From TMED88 sp964515335 (lineage in GTDB: Bacteria > Myxococcota_A > UBA9160 > UBA4427), in the NCBI GenBank assembly GCA_964515335.1, contig CAZETS010000006.1, forward strand, positions 38,984 through 102,983: a stretch of DNA of 64,000 bases, given 5' to 3'. Of this stretch, positions 59,206 through 64,000 are shown piece after piece; positions within the stretch are counted from its first letter, which is position 1, and each line of letters begins with the position of its first letter. The notes beneath the pieces are model-generated. The model was not told the DNA's origin. It ran no database searches and saw nothing but the letters and a program-made list of their open reading frames with translations. Position numbers and translations under genes: made by a program.

Positions 59206-59569
59206 CGGTCCGCTTGGCGCGGATGTCGCGGCGGGCCAACTCCTCCATCACGGCGTCGCGGCGGTCGCCCTGGATCTCGATCACGCCGTCCTTGACGGAT
59301 CCGCCGGTGCCGCAGAGGCGTTTCAGGTCGCGGGCGAGAGAGGCGAGGTCGTCGGCGCGCATCGGCAGGCCGGTGACCGTCGTGACGGTCTTGCCGCCGC
59401 GGCCCTTGCTCGACCGACCCACCCGGGCGATGCCGTCGCCCTCCGTGTTCAGCACGGTGCCGCGGGGGTTCGCCCGGCACTGGCACTTCTTCGCCGGCAG
59501 CCCGCAGTGGGGGCACAGCCGGCCCTGCTCGGAGGAGTAGACGGTGCGGTCGCGGCTGCGCGGAGTCAC
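59198..59569 (-). CDS. yciH: SUI1/eIF1-like translation factor YciH
   Basis: 123 residues from GTG 59569. The SUI1 domain occupies residues ~58-118 (GKTVTTVTGLPMRADDLASLARDLKR, CGTGGSVKDGVIEIQGD), matching bacterial YciH. An N-terminal Cys cluster (CPHCGLPAKKCQC) is shared by many bacterial YciH proteins and probably binds zinc. It affects start-codon choice and ribosome recycling and is not essential in E. coli. Its TGA lies inside the start of the ArnT-like gene. It sits 34 bases after the DsbA-like gene. Confidence 0.9.
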   Translation of the reverse strand: MTPRSRDRTVYSSEQGRLCPHCGLPAKKCQCRANPRGTVLNTEGDGIARVGRSSKGRGGKTVTTVTGLPMRADDLASLARDLKRLCGTGGSVKDGVIEIQGDRRDAVMEELARRDIRAKRTGG

Positions 59570-59603
59570 GAGACGAGACTAGCAGTGGCGCCGGCTCCTC
59601 GGG

Positions 59604-60227
59604 CTACACGCCCCGGCGCTGCTTGTCGGCGAAGCGGCCCAGGACCGAACGCATGGTGGCCTCCTCCTGGATGCCGCCGAACGGAAACTCGCCGAGCATG
59701 AAGGTCGGCACGCCGGCGACCTGGCTGCGCGCCGCCGCGAGGGTGAGCTCTTCGAGCCGGTCGGCGCCGCGCAGGACGCTGTCCTCTTCGATCTCGAGGC
59801 CCATGTCGCGGGTGATCCGCTCGTCGAGCCCGACCTCGTCGCAGCGTCCGCCGAGCTCGTAGACGGCGGTGAACACGCGCTCGCGAAAGGCTGGCTCGCG
59901 GCAGGTGCCGTCGCTGCGGTCTTTCGCGGCGATCGCGAGGGCCATGGCCGAGATGCGGCGCGAGTCCTGCCAGCGGTCGGGGATGCGGATCGGCACCTCC
60001 ATGTGGGCGGCGATCTGGCGGACGTCCTCGAGGCGATGGGGCAGGATCTTCGCGCCCGGCCGCCAGCCCATCAGGCGCGACAGATCGACCGGCGTCCAGT
60101 CGAGCGCGAGGCCGGCTTCGTCGAGGAAGCCGGCCAGGCGTTCGAGCACGCGGTGCGCCACGTAGCAGAGGCTGGAGGCGAAGTCGTAGTGGACGGGGAC
60201 CCGGATCGGGTCGCTCGCGCCGCCCAC
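59604..60227 (-). CDS. DsbA-family thioredoxin-fold protein (FrnE/HCCA-isomerase type)
   Basis: 207 residues from GTG 60227. Thioredoxin fold with the N-terminal HYDFASSLCYVAHRV, where DsbA-family proteins have their active-site SxxC, and a cis-Pro loop VAGVPTFML. There is no second Cys at the usual CxxC position, so it is more like FrnE or 2-hydroxychromene-2-carboxylate isomerases. No signal peptide, so cytoplasmic. It may act as a glutathione-linked isomerase or a redox chaperone. Located 4 bases after the CoA-binding gene, so in one operon with it, YciH and the ArnT-like gene. Confidence 0.8.
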   Translation of the reverse strand: MGGASDPIRVPVHYDFASSLCYVAHRVLERLAGFLDEAGLALDWTPVDLSRLMGWRPGAKILPHRLEDVRQIAAHMEVPIRIPDRWQDSRRISAMALAIAAKDRSDGTCREPAFRERVFTAVYELGGRCDEVGLDERITRDMGLEIEEDSVLRGADRLEELTLAAARSQVAGVPTFMLGEFPFGGIQEEATMRSVLGRFADKQRRGV

Positions 60228-60231
60228 GCGA

Positions 60232-60711
60232 TCAGGCGTCGGGCGCCGACGCGAGCCGCCGATGGTCGACCATGATGCAGCGATCCTGGACGACGCGGAT
60301 GCCCGCGGCGCGCAGCCTCGCGGCCGACGGACCGTGCTGGACGCCGAGCTGCATCCAGACGGCTTTCGGTCGCGGCGACATCGACAGGATCTCGTCGACG
60401 TGGGCGGGCACGTTCTCGTTGGCGCGGAACAGGTTCACCAGATCGACCTCGAGGCCGGCCTCCTGCACCCCGGCGAGGTCCGCGTGCGCGGTCTCGTCGA
60501 GCACCCGGTCGAGCTTGGGATTGACGGGAACGATCGTGTAGCCGTGCTCGCACAGGTAGCGTGGAACGCGGAACGCGTCCTCGGTTTCGACATCCTTGAT
60601 GCCCACTACCGCCACGGTCCGCGTCTCGCCGAGGATCTGCGCCAGCTCGGCGTCGCGGCTCGCGCCCGCTGCCGCCGCGTCCACCGTCGCCTGCGCGCCG
60701 TCGTCCGTCAT
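60232..60711 (-). CDS. CoA-binding-domain protein
   Basis: 159 residues from ATG 60711. A single CoA_binding_2 Rossmann domain: TVAVVGIKDVETEDAFRVPRYLCEHGYTIVPVNPK, then VDLVNLFRANENVPAHVDEIL and VWMQLGVQHGPSAARLRAAGIRVVQDRCIMVDHRRL. The final Cys-containing segment is the family's DRCxxxEH-like end. These small proteins bind CoA or a disulfide form of it; their cellular role is unclear, often linked to acyl-CoA metabolism. First gene of a four-gene minus-strand operon, divergent from the M16 pair. Confidence 0.9.
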   Translation of the reverse strand: MTDDGAQATVDAAAAGASRDAELAQILGETRTVAVVGIKDVETEDAFRVPRYLCEHGYTIVPVNPKLDRVLDETAHADLAGVQEAGLEVDLVNLFRANENVPAHVDEILSMSPRPKAVWMQLGVQHGPSAARLRAAGIRVVQDRCIMVDHRRLASAPDA

Positions 60712-60835
60712 CTCGTCCGCCCCATCGATCAGCGTGCCGGATGGTCAGGGTAACGCCCGCGGTCCGGGTCGGGTAGCAGTCCGCCCGGGGCCGGGGCGTA
60801 GACACCCCGGCGCATCGCGGATAGGGTTCCGCCCC

Positions 60836-62224
60836 ATGCCTGCCGACCGCATCCCGCTACTCCGGTCCGGACCGGTGCTGGTCGCCTTGGCCGCAGTGTG
60901 CGCATCGGTCGCCGACGCGTCGCCCGGGGGCCTGGTCGATCCGATCGAGCGACTGCAGGAGACGCGGCTCGAGAACGGACTCCGCGTGCTCACCCTCGAG
61001 GACCACAGCACGCCCGTGGTCGCCTTCCAGATGTGGGTGCAGGCCGGCTCGAAGGACGAGAGCTTCCACACCGGCATCGCGCATCTCTTCGAGCACATGA
61101 TGTTCAAGGGCTCGAAGAACATCGGCGAGGAGGAGCACGCCCGGCTGATCGGCGCGCGTGGCGGTCGGATCAACGCCTACACGTCACGCGACGTGACCGT
61201 CTACCACGAGGACGTCACAGCCGAGTCGCTGCCCCTGGTCATCGATCTGGAGGCCGAACGGGTCGCCCATCTCGACATCAGCCAGGAGAACCTCGACGAC
61301 GAGCGCGAGGTCGTGCTGGAAGAGCGGCGCATGCGCATCGAGGACAGGCCGGGTGGCCTGGCCTTCGAGGCGCTGGCCGCCCTGAGCTTCCAGGCGCATC
61401 CCTACCACTGGCCGGTGATCGGATGGCGGGCGGACATCGAAGCGGTCACCGTCGAGGCCTGCCGCCGCTTCTTCGACACCTACTACGCGCCGAACAACAT
61501 CCTGATCGTGATCGTCGGGGCCTTCGACACCGACGCCGCGATCGCGCGCATCGAGCGGGCCTTCGGCGGGCTCGAGCCGGCGCCCGAGATCCCGCGCAAC
61601 CCGGGCAAGGTCGTGCCGATGCGCGGCGAGCGGCGGGCGACGATCCATCACCGGGTGGCCGTTCCGCTCATTTATGCGGCGTGGCATGCCCCGGCCGCTG
61701 GGCACCCGGACGCCGACGCGCTCGACGTGACCAGTCAGATCCTCTCGGCCGGTCGCTCGAGCCGGCTCTATCAATCGCTCGTCCGCGGAACCGAGCAGGC
61801 CCTCTACGCCCAGGGCGGTTACTGGGAGATGCAGGAGGCGGGGTTGTTCTTCGGCGTGGCCGGGGTGAGGCCGGGTGTCGAGGTGGAGGCCGTCGAGGCG
61901 GCTTTCTTCGCCGAGGTCGACCGGCTCCGGGAGGAGGGCGTCGACGAAGCGGAGGTCGCCAAGGCCAAGCGCCAGCTCGAGGTCGACCTGGTGGAGGGCT
62001 TGTCCACCTCCCACGCGCTGGCGAGCCGCGTCGGTCGCGAGACGGTGATGCTCGGTCGCGTGCGTCCGCTGGAGGAGCGTCTGGCTGCCATCCGGGCGGT
62101 GACCGCCGAGGACGTGCGTCGCGTCGCTCGCACCTACCTCTCTCCCTCCAAGCGCAGCGTCGTCCACGTGGTTTCGCCGCCGCCGGCCCCGCCCGGCAAA
62201 ACGGAGCCGGAAGAAGAGAGCTGA
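60836..62224 (+). CDS. M16-family zinc protease, active subunit
   Basis: 462 residues from ATG 60836. Signal peptide to about residue 28 (ALAAVCASVADASP). Inverted zinc motif HLFEH (H83, E86, H87) with the downstream Glu in DDEREVVLEE is intact. It should cleave peptides in the periplasm in a clamshell with the next gene's product. A short hairpin (CCGGGG with CCCCGG, 60791-60810) stands 26 bases before the start. The C-terminus ends in a Pro/Glu/Lys tail. Its stop and the next ATG overlap (TGATG), so the two subunits are made in step. Confidence 0.9.
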   Translation: MPADRIPLLRSGPVLVALAAVCASVADASPGGLVDPIERLQETRLENGLRVLTLEDHSTPVVAFQMWVQAGSKDESFHTGIAHLFEHMMFKGSKNIGEEEHARLIGARGGRINAYTSRDVTVYHEDVTAESLPLVIDLEAERVAHLDISQENLDDEREVVLEERRMRIEDRPGGLAFEALAALSFQAHPYHWPVIGWRADIEAVTVEACRRFFDTYYAPNNILIVIVGAFDTDAAIARIERAFGGLEPAPEIPRNPGKVVPMRGERRATIHHRVAVPLIYAAWHAPAAGHPDADALDVTSQILSAGRSSRLYQSLVRGTEQALYAQGGYWEMQEAGLFFGVAGVRPGVEVEAVEAAFFAEVDRLREEGVDEAEVAKAKRQLEVDLVEGLSTSHALASRVGRETVMLGRVRPLEERLAAIRAVTAEDVRRVARTYLSPSKRSVVHVVSPPPAPPGKTEPEEES

Positions 62225-63690
62225 TGGAGCCTTCCTTGCGCAGAGACCGGCGAGGCTCGCCGCGGGCGCCGCTCGCCCTCGCGATCGCGCTCGTTCTCGC
62301 CTGCAGTGGCTGCGGGTCTCTCGGCACGGGCTCGCGGCCCGCCTGGGAGGAGCCTGTTCCGCCGGTCGCGGATGCGCCCGTCGTGCAGCCCGGGACGCTG
62401 CATCGGGCCGAGCTGGCCAACGGTCTTACCGTCCTGGTGCTCGAGGACCATCGCCTGCCGCGCGTCTCGCTCGGCATCACGGTGCGCCGAGGTGCCGGGG
62501 CCGTCGATCCCGCCCAGGCGGGCCTGGCCGAGCTGACCGCCGAGCTGATGAACCGCGGCGCCGGTGAGCGCGACGCGTTGGAGCTGGCCCGCACGGTCGA
62601 CGGCCTGGGCGCGAGCCTCTCGGTGGCGGCGGGCTGGGACACGATGGCAGTCCGTTTGAGCGGGCTCTCGGGCGACTTCGATGCACTGCTCGACATCCTG
62701 CAGGACATCGTGCGTGCGCCGAGGCTGGAGCCGCAGGAGGCCGCGCAGGCGCGCGCCGAGCAGCTCGCGGGCATCGCCGCGGCGCGCGACGACCCGAGCA
62801 CGCTGGCCCGCCAGGCCGCCATGCGAACCCTCTACGCCGAGCATCGTTACGGCCTTCCGCTCACCGGCACGCCGGAGACCGTCTCCCAACTCGACGAGGC
62901 CGCGGCGCGCGACCTGCACGAGCGCTACTTCGTCGCCGGGAACGCGGTGCTTGCGGTGGCGGGTGACGTCGACGCCGACGAGGTGCTCGCCCGGGTGCGC
63001 AGCGCCTTCGGAGACTGGTCGCGCGGTGAGACACCGCCGGAGACACCGGCGCCCGCGCAGCCCACGCCGCCGTCTCGCCGCATCGTGATCGCCGACAAGC
63101 CCGATCTCGTGCAGGCGCGCATCTTCATCGGCCACGAAGGACTCGCCCGCGCCGACGATCGCCGCATCCCGGCGAACGTGATGAACGCCACGCTCGGCGG
63201 CAGCGGCTTCTCGTCGCGCCTGATGAAGAGCCTGCGCTCGGACGAGGGGCTCACCTACGGCGTGGGCTCGGGCTTCAGCCTGCGCCGGCAGCCGGGTCCC
63301 TTCTGGGTGTCGACTTTCACTCGGGTGCCCGAAACGCGGCGCGCCGTCGACATCCTGCTGGACGAGCTGACCAGGGTGACCGGAGCGTCGCCTCCCACCG
63401 ACGACGAAGTCGCCAAAGCGAAGAGCTACATGATCGGGCAGTTCGGGTTGGGCCTCGAAACCTCCGAGGCGGTGATGTCTGCGCTCGTCGACCTCTCGGT
63501 CTTCGGCCTGCCCGACGATTCGCTCGACACCTTCCGCGCCCGGGTGGGCGCCGTGTCGGCCGAGCGGGCGGCGGCGATCGCGCAGGAGCTGCTGCATCCC
63601 GATCGCGCCGCGATCGTGCTGCTCGGGCCGGCGCAAGCCCTGGCGCCACAGTTCGAGGGGCTCGGCGAGATCGAGGTCGTCGCGCCGTAG
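62224..63690 (+). CDS. M16-family protease-like subunit lacking the zinc motif
   Basis: 488 residues from ATG 62224. Lipoprotein-type signal (LVLACSGC). The inverted zinc motif HxxEH is replaced by LAELTAEL, so it cannot bind the catalytic zinc. It keeps the substrate-binding Arg-Tyr region (FSSRLMKSLRSDEGLTYGVGS) that completes the active site of the partner in two-subunit M16B proteases. It is therefore the non-catalytic half of a heterodimer with the preceding gene. A stop at 63690 is followed by 45 bases of direct repeats and the end of an insertion sequence. Confidence 0.88.
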   Translation: MEPSLRRDRRGSPRAPLALAIALVLACSGCGSLGTGSRPAWEEPVPPVADAPVVQPGTLHRAELANGLTVLVLEDHRLPRVSLGITVRRGAGAVDPAQAGLAELTAELMNRGAGERDALELARTVDGLGASLSVAAGWDTMAVRLSGLSGDFDALLDILQDIVRAPRLEPQEAAQARAEQLAGIAAARDDPSTLARQAAMRTLYAEHRYGLPLTGTPETVSQLDEAAARDLHERYFVAGNAVLAVAGDVDADEVLARVRSAFGDWSRGETPPETPAPAQPTPPSRRIVIADKPDLVQARIFIGHEGLARADDRRIPANVMNATLGGSGFSSRLMKSLRSDEGLTYGVGSGFSLRRQPGPFWVSTFTRVPETRRAVDILLDELTRVTGASPPTDDEVAKAKSYMIGQFGLGLETSEAVMSALVDLSVFGLPDDSLDTFRARVGAVSAERAAAIAQELLHPDRAAIVLLGPAQALAPQFEGLGEIEVVAP

Positions 63691-63694
63691 CTGG

Positions 63695-63731
63695 CCGCCT
63701 GGGGCTCGGTGCTCGAAACCGCCTGGGGCTC
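63695..63731 (+). repeat. Direct repeats of CCGCCTGGGGCTC next to an insertion-sequence end
   Basis: CCGCCTGGGGCTC occurs at 63695-63707 and at 63719-63731 (24-base spacing), directly before the insertion-sequence end TCAGAGGTGG. They may have arisen at the insertion site. Confidence 0.5.
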
Positions 63732-63735
63732 AGTC

Positions 63736-64000
63736 ATCAGAGGTGGCTCGAAGATTGGGCCCAAGACCACTCGAAGTTGTCGGTTTGCGGTGGCTTTCGG
63801 CGCTTAGAAGGCGAACCGTGCCGCGTGGACCCGGATCTGCGGTAACCGCCTCGTCGGGATCCGTCCCCAGTAGCACCGCTCGAGCCAGGGCGAGAGCTCC
63901 CGCTTCCGGGGAACCAATCGCGTCTTGAGGATCGCGCGAACCGACAGCCGTTTCCCGATCACCCCGATCGTCACCCCCGGTGGCTCATCGCTCCGGTTCT
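63736..64000 (-). mobile_element. Insertion-sequence end with transposase C-terminus (copy 2, cut by window end)
   Basis: Inverted second copy of the 41-kb element. On the minus strand the coding part ends at TAA (63804-63806) with HAARFAF and contains DEPPGVTIGVIGKRLSVRAIL and ERCYWGRIPTRRLPQ, differing at a few residues from copy 1. The noncoding end (63736-63803) is nearly identical to 41217-41284, and the terminus is TCAGAGGTGG. Because the gene runs out of the window, this copy might be a complete transposase, unlike copy 1, whose start and core are missing. Confidence 0.7.

Noticed and set aside
1..64000. tRNA, rRNA and CRISPR features
   Set aside because: No cloverleaf pattern with a GGTTCGA-type T-loop at the right spacing, no rRNA-like stretch and no spaced repeats were seen on either strand.

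Overview
The window is very G+C-rich, densely coding chromosomal DNA from a Gram-negative bacterium. The evidence is RND efflux pumps, OmpA/VWA and DUF4136 lipoproteins, a LolA-like protein, an MlaC-like protein, TesB, a PilZ protein and periplasmic M16 proteases. The mix of sulfotransferase-family, LLM/F420-type, DUF3604, PQQ-dehydrogenase and DUF2723 genes, plus an integrase-like gene of a type common in delta-proteobacteria, points to Deltaproteobacteria in the broad sense (Myxococcota, Binatota or Desulfobacterota relatives). No rRNA, tRNA or CRISPR array was seen, so this placement is only an inference.

Region by region. 0-7.2 kb: secreted DUF3616 and LolA-like proteins, a PilZ protein, a tyrosine-recombinase-like gene that appears to have lost most catalytic residues, an AT-rich gap, a double-ACT regulator, a short Lgt-like membrane protein and an unknown secreted protein. 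Two copies of a ~191-bp foldback repeat with terminal inverted repeats (4337-4528 and 7006-7196) lie in the gene-free gaps. 7.2-12.6 kb: an efflux operon tetR-MFP-RND with 4-bp overlaps. Its regulator appears to be leaderless, with a perfect palindromic operator lying across its own promoter. 12.6-17.8 kb: an acyl-CoA cluster (acyl-CoA ligase, Gfo/Idh oxidoreductase, MarR regulator, TesB thioesterase) divergent from a crotonase. 17.8-22.1 kb: a ClpP-like protease, MoaA, an SGNH hydrolase and an MFS transporter. 22.1-26.6 kb: a second RND/MFP pair on the minus strand.

26.7-43.5 kb: a ROK fructokinase carrying a lysine-rich repeat insertion, a methyltransferase, a NUDT19-like NUDIX hydrolase, a DUF3604 protein, a secreted beta-propeller protein, a HAL2-like phosphatase, a PQQ dehydrogenase lipoprotein, a sulfotransferase, Asd, an ABHD18-like hydrolase, ArgC, the end of an insertion sequence, a Gfo/Idh oxidoreductase translationally coupled to a small ferredoxin, and an orphan MlaC-like protein. 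43.5-53.3 kb: envelope-type genes (DUF2723 and GT39 membrane glycosyltransferases, a PHP-fold lipoprotein, a cysteine-rich repeat protein, an LLM oxidoreductase, a DUF4136 lipoprotein, a VWA/OmpA lipoprotein). 53.5-63.7 kb: housekeeping genes (pgi, gltA, a class IV aminotransferase), an operon of CoA-binding protein, DsbA-like protein, YciH and an ArnT-like transferase, and a pair of M16 peptidases, one active and one degenerate. The window closes in a second, inverted copy of the insertion-sequence end seen at 41 kb.

The most unusual signals are the foldback repeat pair, the leaderless autoregulated tetR, the degenerate integrase, the inverted insertion-sequence ends, the repeat insertion in the fructokinase and the oxidoreductase-ferredoxin coupling. 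Function calls come from reading motifs and comparing with remembered families; no database search was run.
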